Positions 1 through 9,098 of a stretch of DNA of 64,000 bases are shown here, one piece after another; the first letter of the stretch is position 1, and each line of letters begins with the position of its first letter. The position numbers and the translations under genes were made by a program. Source of the DNA: Chitinophaga sedimenti (GTDB lineage: Bacteria; Bacteroidota; Bacteroidia; Chitinophagales; Chitinophagaceae); the NCBI RefSeq assembly GCF_023156195.1, contig NZ_JAKUKA010000001.1, forward strand, positions 1,302,001-1,366,000. The letters are read 5' to 3'. The notes beneath the pieces were generated by a model, which saw nothing but the letters and a program-made list of their open reading frames with translations, did no database searches and was not told the origin of the DNA.

Positions 1-456
1 CATGGATCTGAGACCGATCGCCTCGCCTTTATACAGGGCCAGGGTAGGAGCATCCAGTACGGATACGGAATACGTTTCCAGGCTGCCGATGAATTCGTTG
101 ATGTCCGACACCGCGTTGTATGAATTGCGCCAGATGGCTTCAAAAGCATTCTGTGCATCGGTTTTATCGTACGCATATTGTTGCACCTGCGGTCTTTCAC
201 CTGTGGCGCCTGCATTGATGAAGTAGCGCTGCGCCAGCAGTTCCAAGGTGGTCATGCTCATACGCCCGCCGTACATGTTATTGTCCGACAGGGTTGCATA
301 CAGCCCGTTCAGCGCCTGCGCTATCCGCGTGGGATTGGTATATACCTGCTCCTGCGTGAACTGGTCTTCCGGTTGCAGGTCCAGCCATTTTTTACAGGAA
401 CTCAGCCCCGCCATCAACAAGGAAAAGAAAGTAATTTTTATGATGAATTGTTTCAT
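1..456 (-). CDS. SusD/RagB-like nutrient-binding lipoprotein, N-terminal part
   Basis: The frame opens with ATG at 454-456 and stays open to the left window edge, so only the first 152 residues are present. The N-terminus is a lipoprotein signal (hydrophobic stretch, then LSSC with Cys21, followed by KKWLDLQPEDQ), as expected for a surface-exposed SusD lipoprotein. The TPR-type helical start follows (an ALNGLYATLSDNN-like segment, then EAIWRNSYNAVSDINEF), and KGEAIGLRSM at the edge matches the position where SusD proteins have the E-A-x-x-L-R motif. It starts 19 bp downstream of the susC stop, so it is co-transcribed with it. The partner SusC would form the channel and this protein the glycan-binding lid. 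The substrate cannot be read from this fragment. Confidence 0.88.
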   Translation of the reverse strand, partial: MKQFIIKITFFSLLMAGLSSCKKWLDLQPEDQFTQEQVYTNPTRIAQALNGLYATLSDNNMYGGRMSMTTLELLAQRYFINAGATGERPQVQQYAYDKTDAQNAFEAIWRNSYNAVSDINEFIGSLETYSVSVLDAPTLALYKGEAIGLRSM

Positions 457-475
457 GATCTTACGTTAAACTTGT

Positions 476-3400
476 TTAGAATCCGGCCCTCACACTGAAC
501 GACGCCGATTTCGCAAAAGGATAATCAATCCCTCTTTCCCGCGTGATCGTAGAGAAGTAGAAGATGTCGTTCATGTACGCATTCAGGCGCAGGCTGGTAA
601 GACCGGCCTTCTTCATCCAGCGCCGGTTGTTGAATTCATATCCCATGTTGAGCGATTCGCCGATGATCACATTTTCTTCCTGTACAAAGCGGGACGACAT
701 CGGGGTGGTGCCGGTCAGACTGATGGCCTTGAATTTTGCGACGTCACCGGGTTTCTTCCAGCGATCGTATAATGCCCGTTTATCCTGGTTGTTCAGTATT
801 TCACCGTCGGTGATATTCTCTACTTTTTCGAATACCGCGTTGTTAAAGATCTCTGCACCCAGGCGATAACGGAAATTAAGGCCGAGTGTAAAGCCCTTCA
901 GGCTCAGGTTGCTGCTCACCACACCTTCTACAAGCGGGCGTGCGTTCCCTACTCGAACAATGTCCGCCGCGCTGTAGGTATAAGTATACTGTCCAAAGCG
1001 ATCCACGAATACTTCGCGGCCGGTTGTTGGATCAATGCCCACGGATGTAACGGCCCATATATCGTCCGGGCTGTACCCGTCACTGAAGCGCTGGAGCGAT
1101 TTGCTCAGTTCCTGCTGTTTGTTGAGTGTTGCCAGCTTGTTGCCAAAGCCGCCATACTTGCTTTTAACAGTGCTGCCGAAAACGCCCAGCGTCCATATAA
1201 CACGGTCTTTTGGGCGAAATACCGGGGAGTATTTCAGGTTGAATTCGATACCTTTTGCATCCAGATACCCGCATTGGTGGCGTACGCTGTAACGCCAGTA
1301 GAGGAGGGAAGGTCCATCATAATGATGAGGGGATCGGTATGTTTTTATACACGTTGAAGCTGCCGTTCAGCCTGTTTTTCCAGAACGCGAAGTCAATACC
1401 GCCGCTGGAAGACAAAGTGTTCTGCCACTCGAGGTTTGGATTGCCCATTGCCTGCAGGGAAAGGGCCTGGCCGAACAGGTTCACGTAGCTTTCATAGTTG
1501 TATACCGAAGTAGAACGAAGGCTGCCAAAGTTCTGGTTGCCGGTCAGTCCCACGTTGGCGCGAATTTTCAGGAACTCGAGCCAGCTGAATTGCTTAAACC
1601 ACGTTTCGCGGTGAATGTTCCAGCCCCCGCCCACCGACCAAAAAGAAGCGTATTTCTTATTGGAGCCAAAGGCCGTAGAGCCGTCGTACCGCAAAGACGC
1701 ATCAATCATATACCGGTTGTCGTAAGCATAGTTCAGCGACGCCAGCAGGTTATTCCTGCGGAACCGGCTCGCCGAATAAGCCGGTTTACCCAGTTCGTCA
1801 TATCCAAAAGAAAAAGAAGGATTACCATTGGTGCCGGCGGGGTAACCCACCGCAGTAAAGCTCGTACGACGGTTATTTGTTTCCTGTCCCTCCGCGCGGG
1901 CAGTGGCGTTTACGCTATGCACCCCGCGAAACACGCGGGCATAGGTGAGCATGGCGTTTACTGCATAGTTGAAGGAACTGGTCTGCGATTCCGTATAACG
2001 GCCCCGCTCGTAGACGGAACGGTTATCGAAGCTCGTATGTTCCGGCGGTGTAAAGCTGATCGCCGTAGCGGTGGTTTTGCCTACCTGCACCGAGCCCGGA
2101 AGCGCAGTCCCGGGTAAATATCATAAATGAGCGAAAGGTTGTTTTGTACGCCCAGACTTTTGTTATTGGAGCGGTTGCCGAGGCCTGCATTGTACAATGG
2201 GTTGGTCGATATTTCCGCATCCGTGGCGTTCGGGTCCGTAGTTTCGTCGAGGTAGCGGCTGATGCTGCCGTCTGCCAGGCGCTTTTTGAAGTAAGGGTTT
2301 GCATTCACGAAAGTGGCGAACGAACCGTAGGGCGATTCGCTGCCCTCGGCGCCGTTCACGAACAGGTTTTCCATGATGTTCAGCTTTTTGTTGCGGTACG
2401 ACAGTTTGAGATTGCCGCCCCAGGTATCGCGTTTTGAGCCTTTCATGACGCCGCCGATCGTTTTGTAATTCACGCCTGCGGAGTACCGCATAGAGCCGTC
2501 GCCGCCATCCGCATAAATGGAATGGCCCTGTGTGATGCCTGTCCTTACGGGCTCGCTCAGCCAATAGGTGTTCACCCCGCTCTCCACGGCACTTAACCGC
2601 GCATTGTAAATACTGTCCCGCGTAATCTGAGTGTATACACCCTGGCTGCCAGCTGTGTACCGGCCCGCCAGTTTTTCGAACTCCAGCTTTTCGGCCGCGT
2701 TCATCATATTATAAACGCCCAGCATCGGTGCGGATACGCTGAAGTCGCCACTGTACGAAATACGCACGGCGCCCGGTTCTGGTTCTTTGGTTGCCACTAC
2801 TACCACGCCGTTCGCTGCCTTGGCGCCATACAGGGCCGTAGAAGCCGCATCTTTCAGCAGGGTAACAGAGGCGATGCGGTTCATGTCCAGGTCTATAATG
2901 GTCTGTAATGTCGCTTCAAAACCATCGAGGATAAATAGCGGCTGGTTGGGATCCGCGCCAAATTCATCTTTCAGCGATGCGCTCGGCATGCTGCTTTTAC
3001 CACGGATCTCTACGTCCGGCAACGCGTTGGGATTGGAGCCAAGGGCGTTGTTATCGTTGATGATAAAGGAAGGATCCAGTGTTTTCAGGCTTTGTAAGAT
3101 GTTCGAGTTGCCTACCTGTCGGAGTTCATTGGCAGTAAACGTCGCAGCCGCGCCGGTGAAACTTTCTTTTTACGATTCACGATACCGGTAACCACCACAT
3201 CGTTCAGTACTTTGGAGTCGGCGATCAAACGCACTTCGATACGGCCGGTGCCGTTTACTTTGTACTCCTGCGATTTGTATCCCATATAACTGGCTACTAG
3301 TGTGGCTTTCGAAGCAGGAATGCGTAAGCTGAATGCGCCCTTTACATCCGCCGCCGCGCCCACGGCGGTACCTTTACGGAGATCGTGGCGCCTGGCAAGG

Positions 3401-3854
3401 CTTCTCCTTCGGAACTCGCAATACGGCCGGTGATCACAATGGCGGTATCCGCCGTCGCAACCGGGTCGTCGGTTGCGAGGCGGTTGCCATCTTCCTTCTT
3501 ATAGATCACAATTACTTTTTCACTGGCCGCTTTGTAGCTCAGGTCAAATGATTTCAACAGTTCGTTGAGCACGTCGTGTACGGGTTTATCCTTCACCCGC
3601 AGCGTAACGGTTTCGTTCACCGGTACTACCTGCGGACTGTAACTAAACCGATACCCGGCCTGTTGTTCAATCGACTTCAGTACTTTGCCGAGTGGCTGGT
3701 TTTTAACATCCAGTGTAATACCATTTTGCCGCGCGGCGCCCTGCGCAATGCTGATGAGAAATAGTGCGGCAGTAAAAAACAGCATCTTTCCATAGATCAT
3801 CCGTAGCACAGATCGCCCGGGGGCTTTGACGGTCGTCAATCCCAACTTGTTCAT
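476..3854 (-). CDS. SusC/RagA-type TonB-dependent transporter with STN domain (frameshifted)
   Basis: Outer-membrane transporter for a glycan or other nutrient, paired with the SusD downstream. From the N-terminus: signal peptide; an STN domain at about residues 50-115 (LKSIEQQAGYRFSYSP), the signal-transmitting domain that contacts FecR-type anti-sigma factors; a carboxypeptidase-regulatory-like domain (ITGRIASSEGEALPGATI); a plug with FILDGFEA and a TALYGAKAANGVVVV motif; then the beta-barrel ending in FSVRAGF. Five frameshifts break the frame near 3370, 3169, 2100, 1340 and 1272. Several lie in short runs; near 3169, for example, five A read where six restore the frame. Between breaks the sequence is ordinary SusC, so I favour sequencing error over pseudogene. 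The ECF sigma factor and FecR genes lie immediately upstream on the same strand, so expression is probably induced by substrate through STN-FecR-sigma signalling. Confidence 0.88.
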
Positions 3855-3982
3855 CTTGTTTCAGATTTGGTTTTTAAAATGTTCTCCCTGGTGCTTTTTA
3901 TGGCATATAATGCCCTTCCGGAGTGATCAGCTCCAGCTATTATAAGCACGTTTGTTTCCCCTTGTTATGGCCGGAAAGGCGC

Positions 3983-5050
3983 TTAACGGTTGATTCTTAT
4001 TTCGTTGTTCGCTTTCTTATAACTGAATTTTTTAGAGAGGCTTAATGCCGCCAGTATTTCATCCAAAGTTTCATTCTCGTAAATCCCTGTATATGTATAT
4101 TGTTTCACTGCGTCGTCTTCAAAAACAAAGGTGATGTTGAATCTTCTTGCCAGTGTTTCGGTAATGTCTTTCAGATTGCTTTCAGCAAACACGAGCTGGT
4201 TTTGCATCCAGGCGGTTTCCTGTACCAGGTTGCCGGGCATTACGCGGATGTTGTTCACCTGCACTTTCGGTTGCTGTGTTTCCAGCGTGCTTAATACGAC
4301 TGCCTGGTCCTTGCGTAACACGAGTTTTTCACTCGGTTTCAGGATGATGCGCTCCGATGGGCGGTCGTTGAAAGTAACGGCAATTTTACCGTGTATCAGT
4401 GCGGTTTCCACCGTTTCATCCTGCGGGTAGCTTTTTACATTGAAAGCCGTACCCAGTACCGGATGTTGATTTTATCGGTATGGATCACAAAGGGACAAAT
4501 ACTGTCGCGGCTCACATCGAAATAGGCTTCACCCGTGAGGGTGACTTCGCGTGTTTTCTTACCTTTAAAGGACTCCGGGTAGCTCAGTTTACTGTCCGCA
4601 TTCAGCCATACTTTGGTACCATCGGGCAGCGTAATGGTGGTGGTAGTGCCTTTCCTGGTAACTACTTCGCTTTTCGCTATCGCCGGCAGCGGATGTTCCA
4701 GCTTTTTATCCAGGTAGATAATGCCGCAGGCTAGCAGTACCAGGCTGCCCGCCAGTATCAGCCCCGTTTTCAGCGGACGGCGGCTTTGTTTTTCAGGAGC
4801 AGCCGAAAGGAGCGTAGTGGCATCTGTACGCCCGCTCAGTTGCATTTTAACGGCATGCGCGGCAAAGGCGGCTTCCGCTTCGTGCCGGCTAGCTTCCGTA
4901 TCGGCCTGGCGGTGCTGCGGGTATTGCGCCATCAGCCCGCGCCATTCGGGATGCAGCCGGAGCATCCGCTCCAGTTCTTCCTGTTCCCTGGAGTGTAGCC
5001 TCGCCGGCAAACTTGCGGCTCAATAGTATATAAAACCTTTCTGGTAGCAT
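3983..5050 (-). CDS. FecR-family anti-sigma factor (frameshifted)
   Basis: Inner-membrane anti-sigma factor that holds the adjacent ECF sigma factor and receives the signal from the STN domain of the SusC encoded next. The start is taken as ATG at 5048-5050, giving the usual N-terminus LPERFYILLSRKFAGEATLQ. A single transmembrane helix (LILAGSLVLLACGIIYL) sits near the middle. The FecR domain has the characteristic TTITLPDGTKVWLNADSKL and EAYFDV motifs, and the C-terminal STN-interacting region ends in KANNEIRINR. Two frameshifts are needed: near 4988 (GGG for GG) and near 4461 (GG for GGG). The 128-bp gap to susC holds no other gene. Family assignment is secure. Confidence 0.9.
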
Positions 5051-5110
5051 CCTACCCGTACAGACAGTGAAAAGGGCAGGTTCCACCGGTCAGCTTCAAA
5101 AAAGTTGAAA

Positions 5111-5682
5111 TTAATTCTGGGTAGGGGGTAGATAAGCCTGCAGCATCACGCCAAGCTTACGTAACGCCGTGCTCATATGGCCTTCCACGGTGTTCACGGA
5201 AATGCCCATAATGTCGGCCACCTGTTTGTAGGAGAAGTTGTTTTCGCGGATGAGCGTATATACCAGCTGGCATTTGGCCGGCAGCGAACGCACCGCCAGC
5301 GTCGCTTTTTTGTGTAACTCCGCGTGCAGCAGGTTTTGCTCCGGGGTGTACACTTCATGGATCATTTCAAGATGGATGGTGTCCAGGTCGACCAGTGGCA
5401 CCTTATAATAACGGCTGAGGTAATTCAGGGAAGCGTTTTTACGCTGCGGAACAAATACACTTTTAAATGTGCTATCTCCGCCAGCGCAGGCCCCATGTCC
5501 CACAGCTTCAGCAATACGTCCGAATAGATTTCTTCCGCTGCTTCTTTCGACTTTACAATGTTGTTGGCAAACTTAATCAGTGGCTGGTAAAAGTGGACGA
5601 ACAGGTCGTGGTAAGCGCGTTGATCGCGCTCAAAAGCAACACTCCGCTGCAATACAATAATATCTGTAGGAATCCTGTCCAC
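5111..5682 (-). CDS. ECF-type RNA polymerase sigma-70 factor (frameshifted)
   Basis: Extracytoplasmic-function sigma factor predicted to direct transcription of the downstream susCD genes. Region 2 is visible in the first half (FVHFYQPLIKFANNIVKS, then EEIYSDVLLKLW). Region 4 with its helix-turn-helix is in the second half (ENNFSYKQVADIMGISVNTV, then TALRKLG). The two halves are in different frames. The break lies in a run of five T at 5436-5440 (five A on the coding strand), where six A would rejoin VYLFRSV to KNASLNYLSRYYK. The start is GTG at 5680-5682; no strong ribosome site is seen, which is common in this phylum. It is followed by fecR after 60 bp, the standard sigma/anti-sigma order. 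Confidence 0.9.
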
Positions 5683-5824
5683 CGTAGATCGCTAAATTAA
5701 AATAAAAAGAGGGCAAATATTCAACAATTTTCAACAGCATGATAAAATGCAGCCAAAGATCGATCAAATACTATGTTTTGCCCGGGTTCCGTCTAATATC
5801 TAACTTTAGGGCAAAGCTTTACAC

Positions 5825-6178
5825 GTGAATCTCGAAAAATTCAGGGACTATTGCCTTTCCCTTAAAGGCACAACGGAGAAATTTCCCTTTGGTGAAACGA
5901 CACTGGTGTTTTATGTGATGGATAAAGTGTTCGCCCTTACCGATATTGAACTGTTCGCCAGCGCTAATCTTAAGTGTGATCCCGAACTGGCGGTAGAACT
6001 CCGCGAACGTTACAGTGCCGTGGAGCCAGGTTATCACATGAATAAGAAACACTGGAACACCGTGGTAATGGACGGCACCGTGTCCGACAAGCTGGTACTG
6101 GAGTGGGTAAAACACTCGTACGACTTAGTGGTGGCGGGTTTAACTAAGAAAGCAAAAGCCGAACTGGCGCAGTTGTAA
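5825..6178 (+). CDS. MmcQ/YjbR-family DNA-binding-like protein
   Basis: Intact 117-residue protein of the MmcQ/YjbR (CyaY-like fold) family. Recognisable features are the N-terminal MNLEKFRDYCLSLKG, the FPFGETTLVFYVMDKVFAL strand region, and the family motif PGYHMNKKHWNTV near the middle. The length matches the family (about 110-120 residues). The start is GTG at 5825, followed by AAT CTC GAA. Members are often annotated as DNA-binding, but their biochemical role is not well established, so I claim only family membership. It is divergent from the sigma factor gene; the 142-bp gap between them contains a near-consensus TAACTTTA box about 20 bp before the start. Confidence 0.85.
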   Translation: MNLEKFRDYCLSLKGTTEKFPFGETTLVFYVMDKVFALTDIELFASANLKCDPELAVELRERYSAVEPGYHMNKKHWNTVVMDGTVSDKLVLEWVKHSYDLVVAGLTKKAKAELAQL

Positions 6179-6242
6179 CCGGCCCGATAAAATGTCCATC
6201 GTTTTATTCGATTAGTCCATTTATCAGCCCTTCGTGTAATGC

Positions 6243-6250
6243 TACCTTTG
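6243..6250 (+). promoter_or_regulatory. Bacteroidota -7 promoter box TACCTTTG
   Basis: An exact TANNTTTG match, the Bacteroidota primary-sigma -7 consensus, 19 bp before the ATG of the dioxygenase gene at 6270. No clear -33 TTTG was seen at the usual distance, so this rests on the -7 match and position only. Confidence 0.5.
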
Positions 6251-6269
6251 ACTTGTTAATAATTGATAT

Positions 6270-7202
6270 ATGGAAAACAAGATTTTAGGTATCCACCACG
6301 TAACGGCGATCGCCGGAAATGCTAAAAAGAACCTCGACTTTTATACCCAGACCCTGGGTATGAGGCTGGTAAAGAAGACCGTGAATTTCGACGATCCTAA
6401 TACGTACCATTTTTATTACGGCAACTATGCGGGCGAGCCCGGTACTATACTTACTTTCTTCCCCTGGGAAGGTATTACACAGGGCCGTCGCGGTCCCGGA
6501 CAAGCTACTGAAACCGGTTTCGCGGTGCCGGAAGGCAGCCTGGATTTCTGGCTCAAAAGGTTGGATGAAAGGAATGTGATTTTTAATAAACCGGCCACCA
6601 AGTTTGGACAGGAGTACCTGACGTTTCTCGATCCCGACGGACTGAAACTGGAACTGGTGGCTGTACCCGAGAGCAAATTGATTACGCCTTACGAAACGAC
6701 AGGTATTGATGGTAAAGCGGCCCTGGGCGGTTTCCACCACGTAACGCTTACGCTTACCAGCATCAAGCCTACTGTAGCCGTACTGGAATTGCTGGGTTAC
6801 ACGCTGCAGCAGCAGGAAGTAAACCGCTACCGTTATGTGCTGGAAGGCGGCCCTAATGCAGGCATCATTGACCTGGTGGAAGCCGCCGGCGAGCAACGCG
6901 GCCATGTAGCGGGTGGTTCTGTACACCACATCGCCTTCCGTGTGAAAAATAAAGCAGCACAACTGGAATTCCAGGAGGCGATCGCTAAGAAAGGTTTTAA
7001 CATTACGCCGGTACTCGACCGTAATTATTTTACGTCCGTTTACTTCCGCGAACCAGGCGGCGTACTGTTCGAAATCGCTACAGACGATCCCGGTTTTGCA
7101 GTAGACGAACCACTGGATTCACTGGGCCAGGCACTGAAGTTGCCGGAGCAGTATGAAGCAAGCCGCGAGCAGATCGCGAAGGCGCTGCCCGATCTTGGAT
7201 AA
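6270..7202 (+). CDS. Ring-cleaving dioxygenase of the VOC/glyoxalase superfamily (MhqO-like)
   Basis: Intact 310-residue enzyme with two tandem vicinal-oxygen-chelate modules. Module 1 begins GIHHVTAIAGNAKKNLDFYT and carries NFDDPNTYHFYYG; module 2 begins GGFHHVTLTLTS. The metal-ligand positions typical of the family are visible: His in IHHVT, His in FHHVT and in SVHHIAFR, and Glu in VLFEIATDDPGF. This is the MhqA/MhqO-type group, which in other bacteria acts on hydroquinone or catechol-like compounds, often in quinone detoxification. That substrate is family knowledge and is not shown here. The gene is monocistronic: a promoter box lies at 6243 and a strong terminator follows the stop. Confidence 0.88.
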   Translation: MENKILGIHHVTAIAGNAKKNLDFYTQTLGMRLVKKTVNFDDPNTYHFYYGNYAGEPGTILTFFPWEGITQGRRGPGQATETGFAVPEGSLDFWLKRLDERNVIFNKPATKFGQEYLTFLDPDGLKLELVAVPESKLITPYETTGIDGKAALGGFHHVTLTLTSIKPTVAVLELLGYTLQQQEVNRYRYVLEGGPNAGIIDLVEAAGEQRGHVAGGSVHHIAFRVKNKAAQLEFQEAIAKKGFNITPVLDRNYFTSVYFREPGGVLFEIATDDPGFAVDEPLDSLGQALKLPEQYEASREQIAKALPDLG

Positions 7203-7224
7203 GGGTACATCATCAAAATATAAG

Positions 7225-7258
7225 AAGGCTGGTCTTGATGGATCAGCCTTTTTTTTTT
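7225..7258 (+). terminator. Rho-independent terminator after the dioxygenase gene
   Basis: The stem AAGGCTG (7225-7231) pairs with CAGCCTT (7244-7250), and the run of T continues to 7258. It lies 22 bp after the stop codon and before the convergent PorP gene. Confidence 0.85.
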
Positions 7259-7289
7259 GTGGCGAGCATACATAAAAAGGGACCGACCG

Positions 7290-8278
7290 TCACCTGGTCG
7301 GCCCCTCACGCAGGCATAGGTATAAAGAATCGCTAGGGCTCCTCCGTAGATGGCACCAGCTTTTAAACAAGTTCAGATGTAAGTTTACCTCAAACGTCCC
7401 ATTGGTATAGTTCTTTAACCCCGCAGTTTGCGAGTTGTATATCAGTTGCACGCCAACATTCGATCTGAAGTTGAAACCCACTCCGGTGGAGAAGTTACGG
7501 GTAGAATGGTATACGGCGAACACGTTCGCGAATTCCTGCATCAGGGCAAGGTTAGCGCCGATATCGATCATGCTGCTTTCGCCTTTGATAGCACGTAGTG
7601 CGATCTTGGGTTCCACGTACGAGATCACGCCATCTTCTGTTTCAACTTTGTAACTGGCCGCCGTAAAAAACAGCGAGCGGTCAAAACTGTTGTATTTATC
7701 TTTCTTGAATTTCGCAAACAAGCTCGGCACAGCTGCCTGCAAGGTCAGGTTATGATTCGTGAACGCAGCGCCAAAATCCGCATCAAAGAAGTTGTCGCGG
7801 GCATTGTAACGCTGTACCAGCGGGTCATTGGGATCGCCCTCTAAGCCCTTTTTATCGATACGTTTTGCATCCAGCACAGCGGAAAATCCCAGGTGGAGCG
7901 CGGTTTCTTTTTCTATGTTTAACGTCAGGTGATAGGCGTAGGTCAAAGCAACGCGCGTTTGTCCCAGCAAGCCTGCTTTATCGGAATACACCTGTGCGCC
8001 TGCAGCTACGCGGCTCGTTACCGGGATGTCAGCGGTAACAGCGGTGGTTACGGGGCCACCCTGTATATCCTGCCACATGCGGCGATGCGCGAAGTCAAAC
8101 TTAACACCCGTGCCCATGCCGGCCATAGCCGGGTTGGCCGGTACTGGTTAAAGAAGTACTGCGCGCCCAGCGGGTGTTGCGCCTGGGTTTCGTTACCCAA
8201 TTCCTGGGCTTTGGCAACCAGCTGGAGAAGTACCAGCGCGGCCAACGTCAGCAGTGAAGCACGATAGGAATATTTCAT
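7290..8278 (-). CDS. PorP/SprF-family type IX secretion membrane protein (frameshifted)
   Basis: Outer-membrane beta-barrel of the PorP/SprF family, which supports secretion or surface attachment of T9SS cargo. The start is ATG at 8276-8278, giving a signal peptide ending LVAKAQ. The family hallmark reads YFFNQYxANPAMAGMGTG once a single missing base near 8133 is restored, followed by FDFAHRRMW. The rest has alternating beta-strands. The extreme C-terminus as read (WCHLRRSPSDSLYLCL) is not typical of the family and may contain another indel. It lies 29 bp downstream of a T9SS type-B cargo gene. PorP/SprF paralogues are commonly paired with such CHU_C-domain cargo, so the two probably act together. 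Confidence 0.85.
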
Positions 8279-8307
8279 AGGTTTTTCATAAGATGATGGT
8301 AACAATC

Positions 8308-8999
8308 TTAACGCTGCTCTCTTACCAGCGTAATAAAGCCTTTGTATTGCCTTGGACCTAAATCCATAATGTAATAGTAGGTGCCTTCCGCTAAATGGCT
8401 GCCGTTTACGCTGCCATTAAAGTCGTTCTGGTAGTTCTTTTACTATATACCATGCGACCCATGCGGTCGTAGATAAACACCTCGTTGTTTTTGCCGAGGT
8501 CGAGGTTTTTAATCACCCACAGGTCGTTTACCCCGTCGCCGTTTGGCGTGAGGATGTTGTTAGCTTCCAGTTTCGCGGGCGTTTCGTACACGTCGGCAAT
8601 TAAAATGGTAAAGGTAGCCTCAAGGAATTCTCCTGCGCCGTTGGTGGCGCGCACCCGGATGTTGTAGCTCGATTTCGTCTCGTAATCAAATACTACCGCT
8701 GCCCGCAGAATGCCTTTAGTATCGATGGTAAAGGCGTCATTGCCCTCATCGTCCGCTCCGGCCACCAGGGTATAGGTGTAGGAACCTGCGTCCGCGTCGT
8801 TGCTTAACAAAGCGCTAACGGCCGTGCCTTTCAGGTTGTTTTCGTGAATCTCCTTAACGGGTAGTTGAATGTCCGTAGGTGGTACGGCGCCTGCCCGCAG
8901 CGGCAGCACGGGAAGCAGCAGCATTACGTACAAAGCATGCCTGCGGCAGCAGCCAAGGGCTTTGCGGCATAAGCCGGGATAGGATAGTGGGTACATCAT
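8308..8999 (-). CDS. Secreted protein with cadherin-like domain and T9SS type-B (CHU_C) tail (frameshifted)
   Basis: Exported protein of about 230 residues. It has an N-terminal hydrophobic signal (YVMLLLPVLPLRAGA), one cadherin-like repeat at roughly residues 45-135 (SNDADAGSYTYTLVAG, FDYETKSSYNIRVRATNGAG), then a gliding-motility-associated C-terminal domain. That domain starts at NILTPNGDGVNDLWVIKNL and continues EVFIYDRMGRMVYSK. After a break in the T run at 8438-8441 the domain resumes in the next frame as NYQNDFNGSVNG and ends GFITLVREQR, with TAA at 8308-8310. This is the T9SS type-B sorting module. The upstream start is uncertain; the second Met or a later one is possible. It precedes the PorP/SprF gene in an apparent operon. 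Confidence 0.82.
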
Positions 9000-9098
9000 A
9001 CACTTTGCTTTAACGCACGGCAGTCATTACCTGCCGGGTCTACGGATAGCAAATATATATTATGTGTTTGTATTAATAAAATATTTCTTTTATATGTT

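Noticed and set aside
476..3854. Calling the first susC a true pseudogene
   Set aside because: The break density is similar to that in conserved genes nearby (prfC, trmN6) and breaks lie mostly in short runs, so sequencing error is the simpler reading.
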